64,000 bases of DNA from Novosphingobium sp. JCM 18896 (GCF_025938095.1 NZ_JAPCZF010000011.1:43340-107339), one strand, 5' to 3'. Shown: positions 52,744 to 61,977, counted from the stretch's first letter. Notes: generated by a model not told the origin, from the sequence alone. Program-made: numbers and translations.

Positions 52744-53964
52744 CTATCGAGGCGTGAGAATGAGGGGAAGGCTGCTTAGCCGCCGCACAGCAAGGCTTGG
52801 TATCCATGCAGCACAGCTTTTATCGTCCATGTGGAATTCGTGGGTCGCAGCCAGCAATGCTTCGATGACGACGCGGGCCTCCAGGCGCGCAAGAGTATTG
52901 CCCAGGCAGACGTGAATTCCACTACCGAAACCGACATGCCGTCGCGGGCGGTCGAGGTCGATGGTCGCGGGCCGCTCGAACATTGCCGGATCGCGATTGG
53001 CCGCCCCCCACATCATCAGCATCGTCGCGCCCTTCGGGATGCTCACGCCGAATAGGTCGGCGTCGTGCTGTGCGATCCTCATGTGGTGACGGAACGGTGA
53101 TTCGAGCCGAAGCGATTCTTCGATGAGCTTGGGAATGAGGGCCGAATTTTCGCGAAGCCGTCGCTGTAGTTCGGGATCTGTCGCAAGTATCAGCACGGTG
53201 TTTCCGATCAGGCTCGACGTAGACTCTCCGCCCGCCGCAAACAGTGTCAGCAAGACAGCCATGGCGAGCGGAATGTCGATTTCGCCGGCGTTGATGGCAC
53301 TGGCCAGCAGGCCCAGGATACCGCTTCCCGGGTCTGCGATCGCTTCCTGCAATTGCGCAAAAACCCATCCGAAGGTTTCACCGGAAAAGCTCAGCCGTTG
53401 CTCGAGCTCCTCCTCGGATATGGCCGAGGCGAGCATATCGGTCTGGATGATCGCCGCGTCGAAGAGCGCCCCGGTGTTACGCTCCCTGAAAGCGATGAGT
53501 TCGGTGACGACATCGATCGGGATCAGATTGGCGAGCTCTGTCATGAATTCGATCGCGCCTCTTTCCAGGCCCGCCGCCATTCGCTGCGCCGACATTTCTG
53601 CGACCTGGACTTCGAGAGACGAAATCCGCTTTGGACTGAACTCGGCGCTGATGAGGCGCTTGTGCCGGGCATGAGCCGGCGGATCGGCCGTGGCCAGGAT
53701 CTGGGAATCTTCGCCTCGGCCCCGGCCATGCGCCTTTCTGCCAGGCAAACCATCTGGCCTGCGATAGAGCAGATAGGCGAGCCGGGACGAGAAATCTTCG
53801 ACCCGCCTGCAGGCCTCGGTCACGGCGGCGTAGGAATTGACCGTGAAGACATCCGTGTCCCCGACCCGCCAGACGGGGGCGTCCGCGACAAGTCGCGCGT
53901 AGAATGAAGCGGGATCGTCGAGCACGCCGCGATCAAGCAGCATGAGCGGGGAAGGGCACTCCAT
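52744..53964 (-). CDS. Cytochrome P450
   Basis: 406 residues, the normal size of soluble bacterial P450s. Landmarks: the I-helix oxygen site AAGGESTSS, the ExxR motif in EESLRLESPF, and the heme-binding FGSGIHVCLGN with the Cys ligand. It needs a ferredoxin and a reductase, which are not next to it. The substrate is unknown; the diverging TetR regulator suggests induction by a small molecule. GGAGAGG sits before the ATG at 53964; the longer frame crosses the TetR promoter and was rejected. Confidence 0.95.
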   Translation of the reverse strand: MECPSPLMLLDRGVLDDPASFYARLVADAPVWRVGDTDVFTVNSYAAVTEACRRVEDFSSRLAYLLYRRPDGLPGRKAHGRGRGEDSQILATADPPAHARHKRLISAEFSPKRISSLEVQVAEMSAQRMAAGLERGAIEFMTELANLIPIDVVTELIAFRERNTGALFDAAIIQTDMLASAISEEELEQRLSFSGETFGWVFAQLQEAIADPGSGILGLLASAINAGEIDIPLAMAVLLTLFAAGGESTSSLIGNTVLILATDPELQRRLRENSALIPKLIEESLRLESPFRHHMRIAQHDADLFGVSIPKGATMLMMWGAANRDPAMFERPATIDLDRPRRHVGFGSGIHVCLGNTLARLEARVVIEALLAATHEFHMDDKSCAAWIPSLAVRRLSSLPLILTPR

Positions 53965-54067
53965 AACGCCTCTCCGACACGTTACTGGCACCCATGCTAG
54001 TAGATGCGCCGAACCGCTACTGTCAATCCTGCCAGTTGATGGTAAGCCGGCGCGATGGAGAATCTTG
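53965..54067. promoter_or_regulatory. P450/TetR divergent promoter region with nested inverted repeats
   Basis: 103 bases. CTGGCA (53986-53991) pairs with TGCCAG (54031-54036). Inside them, AGTAG (53999-54003) and CTACT (54017-54021) form a second pair. These are plausible TetR operator parts, though arm spacing is wide. No sure -35/-10 was found. Confidence 0.4.
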
Positions 54068-54652
54068 ATGGCTGACACGAGACGTGCCGCCGAGGTGAGC
54101 AGAGCCATGCTTATCCAGGCCGCGGCACAGATCATAAACGATGAGGGATATGCCGCGCTATCTGCGCGGGTGCTGGCCGAGAAGGTCGGATTGAAGCGTC
54201 AGATCGTGCACTACTATTTTCGCACGATGGAGGATCTGCTGCTGGCCGTAGTCCGCTATTATGGCGATGAAAGCGCGGAACGGCTCAGCGAAGCTATGAA
54301 AGCGGGAAATCCTCTGGAAGCGATTTGGCACGAAGAGCCGGACACTAGCGCGACCACCTATGCCTTCCTTGCCATGGCGAAGCACATCCCCAGCGTTCAA
54401 AGTGAGGTCGAAGCCTATTCTTCGAAGCTTCGCGAACTCAAGATTGAAGCCGTGTCGCGGTGGCTCGCTGCCGAGGGTATCGGCGATAAGGTTTCTGCTG
54501 CGGCGCTGGTCACCATCATTCAAAGTGTCGCTCAAGGATTAAAGGCAGAGCAAATGCTTGGAACACGCGCAGGGCACGCTGAAGTGAGGGCCATGGTCGA
54601 AACATGGCTTAAGGACACAAAGAAGCTTCGTGAAAGCCTGCGGACAGATTGA
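54068..54652 (+). CDS. TetR family transcription regulator
   Basis: 194 residues. The DNA-binding part MLIQAAAQIINDEGYAALSA, then VLAEKVGLKRQIVHYYFRTMEDLL, is typical of TetR, with the YYF turn conserved. The C-terminal ligand domain is helical. It diverges from the P450 gene and probably represses it until a ligand binds. GGAG is seven bases before the ATG at 54068; the track upstream overlaps the P450 5' end and is not conserved. Ligand unknown. Confidence 0.92.
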   Translation: MADTRRAAEVSRAMLIQAAAQIINDEGYAALSARVLAEKVGLKRQIVHYYFRTMEDLLLAVVRYYGDESAERLSEAMKAGNPLEAIWHEEPDTSATTYAFLAMAKHIPSVQSEVEAYSSKLRELKIEAVSRWLAAEGIGDKVSAAALVTIIQSVAQGLKAEQMLGTRAGHAEVRAMVETWLKDTKKLRESLRTD

Positions 54653-54795
54653 GGGCGCATGCCGCCGGTATAGCCGCCGTTGATCGATGGACTGATACCT
54701 GACGTCAGGTGACTTGGCGAGGCCGCCGTGGTGCGCCGCAGATGCCGACTTCGATATTTCGAAACTTCACCTGGAAAAACGCCAATCAACGGCGC

Positions 54796-55181
54796 TTAAG
54801 AAGCCTTTCGACCGAAGCCTCCGCGGATCCCTCTCCTCATCCTCATGCCGAAATCCTTCTCCAGCACATAGTGGATCTGGCAAACCTGAGCGTCGGTGGG
54901 ATGTTCGATCCAACGAACGGGTCGCGCGCTGCGTCTAGGGAGCGGAGGATTTCGTCGTGCTGGGCCTGGATCGCCTCGTCGTCACGGTGCTAACTTTTGT
55001 CAATCGGGAACAGCGCGACGAAGCTCAAGACGGTCATGGCCGTATTGACGGTAAGCTGCAACTTATCGGACTAATGGAGGGCCTGCCCAAAGGGGACCAA
55101 CACCACGATGAGCAGACTGGACAGGATAAGGCTAGCGGCATCCTCCAGGGCATGCGCCGACTTACTGCGATTCTTGCGAAA
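54796..55181 (-). pseudogene. Remnant of a low-affinity iron permease (Fet4-like) gene
   Basis: Reading the minus strand, one frame gives LILSSLLIVVLVPFGQALH, stop, SDKLQLTVNTAMTVLSFVALFP, stop, HRDDEAIQAQHDEILRSLDAAR. The family pattern is SDTWQLVINTxTTIVTFLMVF, then NRD-AIQ-KLDELIR, so the match is clear despite two TAG stops. After a frame change the end reads IEHPTDAQVCQIHYVLEKDFG, down to a TAA at 54796. The N-terminal part is missing. The gene is dead. The assignment is by pattern only. Confidence 0.55.
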
Positions 55182-55311
55182 TAGCAGGCCAAGATCTCCT
55201 TGTTCGGCTTCATGGCGTTATTTGTCAGCGAAATGTCGCGCGCCCCATGAACCGGCCCGAGAATAGGTCGGCAGGAACCGTTCACCGCTAGTTGGCCGAA
55301 AAAACACGACC

Positions 55312-55343
55312 GTGCCGAAGGAGCCGAATCGCTCCTTCGGCAC
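55312..55343 (-). terminator. Rho-independent terminator of the GlsB/YeaQ gene
   Basis: A perfect thirteen-base stem, GTGCCGAAGGAGC (55312-55324) and GCTCCTTCGGCAC (55331-55343), with a six-base loop. On the minus strand six T follow eight bases later. It is 21 bases after the stop of the gene at 55364-55633. Confidence 0.85.
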
Positions 55344-55363
55344 ACGAACGACGGCGCCCAGGG

Positions 55364-55633
55364 CTAGCGCACCGAACCGCGGCGGAAGAGGTTGACGATG
55401 GCGAGGAACAGGATTGCGCCGACCAGCGACACGAGCACCGAGGGAATGCTGATCACGCCGCTGGTGATCGGCGCGCCGCCAATGAGCGGAGTGACGACCA
55501 AGCCGGCGATCAGCGCGCCGATAATGCCGACGACAACATTCAGGATGACGCCCTGCTGAGCATCGGTCCGCATGATAATGCTGGCGACCCAACCGATGAG
55601 CCCTCCGACGATGAGAAGAATGACGATACCCAT
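55364..55633 (-). CDS. GlsB/YeaQ/YmgE family membrane protein
   Basis: 89 residues, three hydrophobic segments. MGIVILLIVGGLIGWVASIIM is the family opening, followed by QQGVILNVVVGIIGALIAGL and the last helix LVSLVGAILFLAIVNLF with a basic tail. Members are small inner-membrane proteins linked to stress in many bacteria; the biochemical role is unknown. AAAGG precedes the ATG at 55633. A possible EcfG promoter lies upstream and a strong terminator downstream. Confidence 0.9.
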   Translation of the reverse strand: MGIVILLIVGGLIGWVASIIMRTDAQQGVILNVVVGIIGALIAGLVVTPLIGGAPITSGVISIPSVLVSLVGAILFLAIVNLFRRGSVR

Positions 55634-55667
55634 AACGTAACCTTTCTGCTTTCTTGGACACTGGCAG

Positions 55668-55693
55668 AACCCGTGAGGTGACCGCCGCGTTCC
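55668..55693 (-). promoter_or_regulatory. Candidate EcfG (general stress) promoter of the GlsB/YeaQ gene
   Basis: On the minus strand GGAAC (55693-55689) is followed after exactly 17 bases by GGTT (55671-55668). The consensus is GGAAC-N16/17-CGTT, one mismatch. It ends 35 bases before the start codon, a fitting distance. Confidence 0.45.
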
Positions 55694-55957
55694 TTGCGCG
55701 AATGTCAAAGCCTCAATGGCATTGGTGCAGGCATACCTATCGCACTGGTACTGCCGGGCGGACATTACCTTCTGCTGCGGCTTGCTCGGGGAGGTGCGGT
55801 TTTTTCGAACGGGAATGTATGCTCACCAAACCCTTATGCGCCTGCGGTGTTCCACCGCGGGCGACCTGTTTCTGTTATACAGCATCTGACCGCGCCCCTA
55901 GCTATCAAGGCACCTTTCCGTGAATCAACGCGTTTTGTCGCCAGCTAGGAGCAGCGA

Positions 55958-56755
55958 ATGGTCGAAAAATTGCAGAAGTTCGCACTACTCGTTCGCGTAG
56001 GATACGCGGCACGTGGCATAGTCTATGTGCTGCTGGGCTATCTGGCCCTAACCGCTGCCGGAGAGACGTCGGGGGGGCAGAACGCCTCGTTCGATTTCCT
56101 TCAGGGCGTGCCGTTAGGCTCGCCGGTGCTCTATGTGACGGCCGTCGGCCTTGCGGCCTATGCCCTTTACAAGCTTATCGCCGCAATCGGCGACCTCGAA
56201 CACAAAGGATTCGACGCCAAGGCCATTGTAGAGCGTGTGGGCTACGGTGCCAGCGGCTGCGCACACACGGTACTGGCATGGAGCGCATTCCAGTTTGCGC
56301 ACGGCGAAAAGCAGTCGGCAAGCGCCGATAGCGGAAGCAGTGCAGCCAGCACCCTGTTAGCCTGGGATATGGGCGCGATCGTCCTTGGCGTAGTGGGCTT
56401 GGGGTTTGTTACGACAGCGGTCGTTCAGTGTCGTACGGTGATCACTGCAAGCTTCATGCGGACAGTGGGCGCAGGCGCGCCCACTTCCGTGTGTTGGATC
56501 GGCCGCATTGGGCATGCCGCGCGGGCCGTCGTATTTCTGGTGATCGGTTGGTCGCTCATCCATTCTGCCTGGCTCGGCAACGGCGCGGAGGCAAAGGGCC
56601 TCGGGACGGCGCTTGTCAGTCTTAGAGAGAACCAGGCGCTCCATACCATCGTCGCGCTGGGGCTGCTGATGTTCGGCGTTTTCAGTCTGATAGTTGCGCG
56701 ATTTCGAATCATCCCCGACGTCGAAAAGAAGGATCTGAAACCCAAGTTGAAGTGA
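55958..56755 (+). CDS. DUF1206 membrane protein
   Basis: 265 residues with six membrane helices arranged as three similar pairs. Each pair begins with an Arg/Gly-rich motif: VRVGYAARGIVYVLLGY, VERVGYGASGCAHTVLA and IGRIGHAARAVVFLVIGW. This threefold GxxARG pattern defines DUF1206. The function is unknown. It stands alone on the plus strand, 325 bases from the diverging GlsB gene. The start is as given; AGGAGC is close upstream. Confidence 0.88.
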   Translation: MVEKLQKFALLVRVGYAARGIVYVLLGYLALTAAGETSGGQNASFDFLQGVPLGSPVLYVTAVGLAAYALYKLIAAIGDLEHKGFDAKAIVERVGYGASGCAHTVLAWSAFQFAHGEKQSASADSGSSAASTLLAWDMGAIVLGVVGLGFVTTAVVQCRTVITASFMRTVGAGAPTSVCWIGRIGHAARAVVFLVIGWSLIHSAWLGNGAEAKGLGTALVSLRENQALHTIVALGLLMFGVFSLIVARFRIIPDVEKKDLKPKLK

Positions 56756-56941
56756 TAGTTTGAACGGATTGAGCTCGCACTCCTGGTATAGAGGGATGTG
56801 CCCGCCATCGCCGACTTAGTTGACTAAATAGGCTGGGCGAAAATCGCTCAAAGCCGCCGTCCGTGGATCATGCGGATCGCCGATAGACGCACTGCCAGAA
56901 GATGGTAGGCTCAAGTTGTCGTGTGATTTCGGGGGGAATGC

Positions 56942-57754
56942 ATGCCGTATCGCCACGCCTGGGTATTCATCATTGCGCTGCTCACCGCGACCTTCTTCGC
57001 CTTCTGGCGCAGCTACTTCAGCATATTGCCCACGGCATCCGTCGGATTTCACATCCATGGGATCACGGCCTCACTGTGGATGCTGTTGCTTCTCGCACAG
57101 AGTAGGACTCCACACCGCGGTCAGATCGCCATGCACCGCAGATTGGGACAAGCGACCTTCGTGGCGGTACCTCTGTTTAGCGCGGGATCTATGGGCGTGA
57201 TCCATTCGATGGCGGTCGGCACGGCGACCGGCGATCCATTTTACGCGTTGTGGGGTGCGCCACTCGCCTTCATCGACTGGCTAGCGTTTGGCGCCGTGCT
57301 CTTCGCGGTTGGCATGGCACTTCGACATCGTCGCGAGGTGAGGCTGCATTCCGGCTATATGCTGTCCACCGTGCTGATGCTGCTGAGCCCAGTGCTTGGC
57401 CGGGTGATCAACAAGACCGTGCCCGGCCTCATTATCGGAGGGCCGAAGGATTTTCCCGTTTTCGGTTGGGGCGTTCAACTTGCCAATTTCATTGCCGGAG
57501 CAATTGCCCTTTGGCTCTGGCGGCGCGATCCTCGAACGGGCCGTCCCTGGGCAGTCGCGCTCGGCGTTATCGTCGTCCAGATCGTCGGTTTTCAGACTTG
57601 GGGTACAAGTGAAGGCTGGAGACTGGTATCGACAGCTTTGGGCACCCGACCATTGGGAGCGCTGCTCGCATTCGGCATCGTAGCGGGCGCGGCGACAGTG
57701 ATAATCGGCTGGTCAGCCTCTGGCGTGGGCCGCAAGCAATCAGCAGAGACTTAG
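56942..57754 (+). CDS. Polytopic membrane protein of unknown function
   Basis: 270 residues with about seven hydrophobic helices. His residues recur at helix edges (FHIHGITASLWMLLLL, QIAMHRRLGQATF, HSMAVG, RLHSGYMLSTVLML). That recalls heme-binding b561-like or DUF2306-like membrane proteins, but no family is sure. It lies 186 bases after the DUF1206 gene and converges on the kinase at 57822-60020. The ribosome site GGGGGG before the ATG is only weakly Shine-Dalgarno-like. Confidence 0.65.
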   Translation: MPYRHAWVFIIALLTATFFAFWRSYFSILPTASVGFHIHGITASLWMLLLLAQSRTPHRGQIAMHRRLGQATFVAVPLFSAGSMGVIHSMAVGTATGDPFYALWGAPLAFIDWLAFGAVLFAVGMALRHRREVRLHSGYMLSTVLMLLSPVLGRVINKTVPGLIIGGPKDFPVFGWGVQLANFIAGAIALWLWRRDPRTGRPWAVALGVIVVQIVGFQTWGTSEGWRLVSTALGTRPLGALLAFGIVAGAATVIIGWSASGVGRKQSAET

Positions 57755-57821
57755 CCGTCATGCCGGTGCGCTGCGACTGACAGTAATCGCCGACTAAGCC
57801 GACGATGAGCGATTGCTCGCA

Positions 57822-60020
57822 TCACCCTGATAGCTGCCTGTTGTTCATACGCTCAAAGTCGCAAGGCAGCCGGATATAAGCTGACGTCCCGCCGATGCCG
57901 GTCGAAAATTCGAAACTGCCACCCAACCGCCGCGCGCGCCGGCGGGCATTTTCAATTCCGCGCCCCATGGAACTGTCGCCCGCGAAGCCGCTGCCGTCAT
58001 CGACAATCGCCAACCCAATGAATCCTTCCTCGATGCAAATATCGACATCGACATGGTCAGCACCGGCATGGCGGATGATATTGCTGACGCATTCCCGCAC
58101 GATCGAGAGCAAGTTGCGATAGATTTCGTAGGGCAGGGGATCCTCATCCCCGCGCAGGTCGACCAGCGGCCAGCGCAATCGGATCCCAGCCGCTTCCAGG
58201 CGCTCTTGGCTTTCGTGCCGGAGATGGCCGAGAGCCCTGCCCAAGGATGGAGAGGTACCCGACAGTCCCGTGACGATCGTTCGGATGTCGGCGATCGCCT
58301 CGCGAACGTCGGCGTGCATGGCGCGCGTATCGGTGCGATGGAGGCTGGTCAGCAGGCGGGCGCTCACGTCGTCGTGGAGATCGCGAGCGATCCGTCCGCG
58401 CTCCTCGTCGGCCCCGCGCAGATAGGCATCGCGCGCGTCGATCAGCCGCGCGATCAGCGCCAGGAACCGCGCCGCGATTTTCAGATCGTCTGATCGGAAT
58501 GTCCGCGTGCCGCCTCCGCCGTACCGCAGTATTGATGTCGTTCCGTCGAGAGGAGACGGTAGGTGGAGCGCCCGGCCGTTGTCCTCGATCGTGGGTTCGC
58601 TGCCCTTGTTTGGCGCTTCGACGCGTTCGAGCGGATCAAACATGACGGTGATGGCATGGGCCCAGGACGCCTGGGCCGACACGTGCGAAGCGGGCAAGGC
58701 TATGTCGCTGGCCAACAGGAGAAGATCACTCGTCTGCCTGCCGTGCAGCCGTTCGGCTCGGCGCAGGAGCCATTCGCGCGCCGGCAGATAGACGGCGATG
58801 GCGAGAAGCACGGCAATCAGGAGGGCCAGGTCGCGCCGCTCGGTCAGGTTCGAAAGCACCAGCGCGTCGAGCAACAAGAACAGGACGATCGCGCAGGCGG
58901 ACATTAGCAGCGAAAGCGCGCTCTGCCCCAGGGCGAAAAGCCGCGCACGGGTGATGGCGACGGCGAGACCCAGATAGATCAGCAGGAGCAACGGCGCCGT
59001 CATGTCGGGCTGGACCAGGGGTTTGCCCCCGGCCAATTGGCCGATCATGCTGAGCGCACAGAACAGGAAGGTTGAGACACCGGTGCAGATCGCGATCGGC
59101 AGGAGGCCTGAACGAATGTCAGGCCGTTGCCGCGCTCGCCACCACTGCACGAAGAGCAAGCCGATGATGGCCAAGCTATCGGCGAGAACCGTGAGGATCG
59201 CGATGTCGACAGCTCCCGGCAGGGCGTCGAAGGCCACGACGGCGGCGGCGGCGAGGTTGATCAGCGCGGCCAGGACCAACCAGATCGGCTTCACCAGCGG
59301 CTGCGGAAAGCGCGCGAACAGGCCCGCAAGCGCGCCTGCACAGACCACGCCGCTTGCATAGTTGGCGATCAGCATCGTCTGGTCGAAAGTGCCGGTAAGG
59401 CCCAGGCCCGGCGAAATGTTGAGCGCCGTGGTGAAGCAGCCGACGAACAGGCCCAGGCCGCTGGCCGCGAACATGAACGGCGCCCATTCGCGGGGGCGCA
59501 GGATCCAGACCCAGAGGCCAAGGAGCGCAGCCGCGGCGCCGGCCAGCATCGACATCCAGAACCCGAGCGTCAGATCCGCCAGATGGCGTTCCCGCCCCTG
59601 CGCGGTCAAGTGCTGCCCGCCGGCGACGACTTCGACGGGGCCCTGCGCCAGCATTGCCGCGAGACGGTCGCGCGCATGCCAATACTGCGCGTTCTCGGCC
59701 GCGGTGCCGCGCGGCTCTGCGACACCCGGAAGCAGCGCCGCCTCGATCCGGACGGTCTCTCCGGTTTGCGCTGACCGGAATGTCACGGTCGCGGTGTCGG
59801 GCACGACGAGCGGGCGAGGGCCTCCCCCTATTTCAACGGAATTCCCAGCGCCAAGTTCGGCGTCGATTAAGACGAACGGCACGCGCAGCATGAGGATTAT
59901 CCCCACCAGCGTGGCGATGAGGATGGCCAGGGCACACAGCCGCAAGAGGAGATGCGGCCGCAAAATGACAGGGCCATCCCAGCTCTTGCCACTTTGCGTT
60001 TCGTCCGAAATATCGCGCAT
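57822..60020 (-). CDS. Polytopic sensor histidine kinase (NarL/HisKA_3 type)
   Basis: 732 residues. One N-terminal membrane helix (about 26-48) leads to a periplasmic stretch of 110 residues. About seven further helices follow (155-420), then a soluble region and the HisKA_3 core DEERGRIARDLHDDVSARLL with its phospho-His. The ATP domain has ECVSNIIRHAGADHV and VDDGSGF with GRGIENARRRA. Such kinases act on LuxR-type regulators; the one at 61247-61918 on the same strand is the natural partner. GGGGGAAG is close to the ATG. Confidence 0.92.
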   Translation of the reverse strand: MRDISDETQSGKSWDGPVILRPHLLLRLCALAILIATLVGIILMLRVPFVLIDAELGAGNSVEIGGGPRPLVVPDTATVTFRSAQTGETVRIEAALLPGVAEPRGTAAENAQYWHARDRLAAMLAQGPVEVVAGGQHLTAQGRERHLADLTLGFWMSMLAGAAAALLGLWVWILRPREWAPFMFAASGLGLFVGCFTTALNISPGLGLTGTFDQTMLIANYASGVVCAGALAGLFARFPQPLVKPIWLVLAALINLAAAAVVAFDALPGAVDIAILTVLADSLAIIGLLFVQWWRARQRPDIRSGLLPIAICTGVSTFLFCALSMIGQLAGGKPLVQPDMTAPLLLLIYLGLAVAITRARLFALGQSALSLLMSACAIVLFLLLDALVLSNLTERRDLALLIAVLLAIAVYLPAREWLLRRAERLHGRQTSDLLLLASDIALPASHVSAQASWAHAITVMFDPLERVEAPNKGSEPTIEDNGRALHLPSPLDGTTSILRYGGGGTRTFRSDDLKIAARFLALIARLIDARDAYLRGADEERGRIARDLHDDVSARLLTSLHRTDTRAMHADVREAIADIRTIVTGLSGTSPSLGRALGHLRHESQERLEAAGIRLRWPLVDLRGDEDPLPYEIYRNLLSIVRECVSNIIRHAGADHVDVDICIEEGFIGLAIVDDGSGFAGDSSMGRGIENARRRARRLGGSFEFSTGIGGTSAYIRLPCDFERMNNRQLSG

Positions 60021-60026
60021 CCGCTT

Positions 60027-60043
60027 CCCCCGTTCCCGCGGGG
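60027..60043. promoter_or_regulatory. GC inverted repeat before the kinase gene
   Basis: CCCCCGTTC joined to CCGCGGGG, seven bases before the kinase start. It contains the CCCCCGTTC half of the palindromes seen upstream of the response regulator and overlaps the ribosome site. Confidence 0.4.
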
Positions 60044-60121
60044 CGGCTTCTATCGCGACTTGCCGAGACTATGCCAGCGTGATCGCCATTGTGCCGCGCG
60101 AGCGGCGGAACGGTGCGGGCG

Positions 60122-61171
60122 TCAGAGCTCGCCGCGCAGTCGCGCGACGAACATGGCTTCGACCCCGTTCAGCGACGCCTCGACGTCGCGTGCCCAAACT
60201 TCAGGATCGACGTTGACGTCGTACTTGCGCAGCTTGGACGAGCCGCCGCCCATCAGCATGCCGAGTGCATTGCCGAGCGCTTCGGAGCGACGATCGCCAC
60301 CGGTCCGGGCGTCCGTCATTGCCGTGATCGCATCGGTATCGACGAGAAGCGGGGCCTGTACTTCGAACCGCATGCGGTTTTGCATGTCGGTCACGCCGGG
60401 CTTGGCCTGCGGCGTCATGAGCCAGAGCTGCGTCGCAATCGGGCGGATCGCTATGGTTGCCGAGGCCTTGGTGCGCGCGGTGCTGCGCAGCATCCGCAAG
60501 GGTACCTTGTTGTTGTTCGACAGCTGGGCGAAATCCACGACCGCGCGGAAACCTAGGACGGCGGCGTCGGATTCCGTCATCAGACCCTGCTCCTTGGGCG
60601 GCAGCATGGCCGTGCCGAAGCCGCCGAACGAGCCGGCGCCCGTATAGGCGATGTCCTGCGTCGGCAGAAAGTAGAAGGTCATGCCGTGCGGGGCGAAGAA
60701 TAGCGAATTGACGCCCTGGTGTCCGTCGACGCGCGTGCCGCTGACCTTGCCGCCATCCTGAAGCTTGGCGAAATTGCCATAGGCGCGCGCCTGTTCGGTC
60801 GGAACGACCTCGAGCCCGGCTGCCGTCAGATCCTGCACGAGCCGGTCGTAGAGCCGATCGGTCATGGCCTGCATTTGCTCGGATGTCGGACCGACGAGGC
60901 GCACTTTCATTGTCGAAGAGGCCGTCCCCGCGCTGGCGCTGGTGTCGCTATCGACGACGAACTGCACCTGGAAGAAGGGAATGACCACCCGGCGGACGCC
61001 CTTGGCCGCTCCGGGCTTGTTGACCCAGACGAGCGATGTCGCAGCGGCGGTGTGATCGGCCTCGGGGGCGAATGCCACCGCGTCCGCGATCCTAGGATAT
61101 TTCTCTGCGACAGCGGCCGTGCTGCACGCCAGGCTGCCCGCGATCAGTGCCGCGTGAAAAAGCTTTTTCAT
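60122..61171 (-). CDS. Exported protein of unknown function in a signalling operon
   Basis: 349 residues. Signal peptide MKKLFHAALIAGSLACSTAAVA is cut before EKYPRIADAV; the Cys inside is not a proper lipobox. The mature part alternates strands and helices (VRRVVIPFFQVQFVVDSD, EQMQAMTDRLYDRLVQDLTAAGLEVV). I do not recognise the family. It sits between the LuxR-type regulator and the kinase on one strand, so it may sense or relay the periplasmic signal. A GC hairpin covers its ribosome site. Confidence 0.75.
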   Translation of the reverse strand: MKKLFHAALIAGSLACSTAAVAEKYPRIADAVAFAPEADHTAAATSLVWVNKPGAAKGVRRVVIPFFQVQFVVDSDTSASAGTASSTMKVRLVGPTSEQMQAMTDRLYDRLVQDLTAAGLEVVPTEQARAYGNFAKLQDGGKVSGTRVDGHQGVNSLFFAPHGMTFYFLPTQDIAYTGAGSFGGFGTAMLPPKEQGLMTESDAAVLGFRAVVDFAQLSNNNKVPLRMLRSTARTKASATIAIRPIATQLWLMTPQAKPGVTDMQNRMRFEVQAPLLVDTDAITAMTDARTGGDRRSEALGNALGMLMGGGSSKLRKYDVNVDPEVWARDVEASLNGVEAMFVARLRGEL

Positions 61172-61176
61172 AGTAT

Positions 61177-61192
61177 CCCCCTATTGAGGGGG
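61177..61192. promoter_or_regulatory. GC hairpin over the ribosome site of the periplasmic-protein gene
   Basis: CCCCCT (61177-61182) pairs with AGGGGG (61187-61192) with loop ATTG. The arm nearest the start codon carries the GGGGGA that would serve as ribosome site, so folding would hide it. Confidence 0.55.
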
Positions 61193-61223
61193 CGTTCCTA
61201 GACGTTCGCCGACCGGCCGAACT

Positions 61224-61238
61224 CCCCTCGAACGGGGG
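61224..61238. promoter_or_regulatory. GC inverted repeat between regulator and periplasmic-protein genes
   Basis: CCCCTCGAACGGGGG: arms of C and G around the same CGAACG core found upstream of the regulator. It starts the gap between the two genes. Confidence 0.4.
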
Positions 61239-61246
61239 GATAAGAC

Positions 61247-61918
61247 TCAGACCAGTCCGCGGCGAACCGCTTCGACCGCCGCTTCGGCGCGGGAGCCGAT
61301 ATCGAGCTTGCGGTAGATCGTCTTGAGATAGCCGGCGACAGTGGCGGCGCTAAGGCCGAGCGTGTCGGCGGCTTCGGATATCTTTAGGCCCCGGCCGACT
61401 AGACGCAGGACATCCGTCTCCCGCGGCGTGAGATGCTGTTCGGGGGCATGGCTCTGGATAAACCGTGCATGCCGGCGGAAGAGTTCGAGCATGCGTTCCG
61501 CCATAGCGGGTGAGAGGGGGCTCTCGCCGCGCTCGAGCGCGCGCAAACGTCGCACGATCTCGCCGGGCTCGTGGTCCTTTAGTAGATAGCCTTGTGCGCC
61601 CACGGCCATCGCCGCAATGAGATTGTCGTCGTCGTCGTAGAGGGTCGTGACGATAGCGCGGGCCTGGGGCACTCGGGTAAGCAGGGCGCGGATGAAATCG
61701 ATGCCCGAGCCGTCCGGCAGACGCAGATCGACGAGGGCTACGATGCCCGAGGAGTCCTTTTGATCGCGCAACCAGGCCATCGCATCGGCAAGACAGGCAG
61801 CTAGCGAAATCGTCGCCGCCGGAAAGGCTTCGCGGGCCACGCACTTCAGCCATTCGCGGGTATCGGCGATGTCTTCGATCACGAGGACATGACAGGTCTG
61901 GGGCTCTTCAAAGGTCAC
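61247..61918 (-). CDS. LuxR/NarL-family response regulator
   Basis: 223 residues. The receiver has VIEDIADTREW with the acidic pair, phospho-Asp in VALVDLRLPDGSG, and LLKD. The C-terminal LuxR helix-turn-helix is LTPRETDVLRLVGRGLKISE followed by ADTLGLSAATVAGYLKTIYRKL. It is likely phosphorylated by the kinase at 57822-60020 and may bind the GC palindromes around the operon. The GTG at 61918 with GGAGGA just upstream is chosen over the TTG further out, which would run into the palindrome. Confidence 0.93.
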   Translation of the reverse strand: MTFEEPQTCHVLVIEDIADTREWLKCVAREAFPAATISLAACLADAMAWLRDQKDSSGIVALVDLRLPDGSGIDFIRALLTRVPQARAIVTTLYDDDDNLIAAMAVGAQGYLLKDHEPGEIVRRLRALERGESPLSPAMAERMLELFRRHARFIQSHAPEQHLTPRETDVLRLVGRGLKISEAADTLGLSAATVAGYLKTIYRKLDIGSRAEAAVEAVRRGLV

Positions 61919-61965
61919 GGCTCCTCCTGCTTCCCCAATACTCACGAAGCAGGTGGGCTTGCACC

Positions 61966-61977
61966 CCCCGAACGGGG
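61966..61977. promoter_or_regulatory. GC palindrome 1 upstream of the response regulator
   Basis: CCCCG-AA-CGGGG, five-base arms, about 48 bases before the GTG start. Likely a dimer-binding site, perhaps for the regulator itself. Confidence 0.5.
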
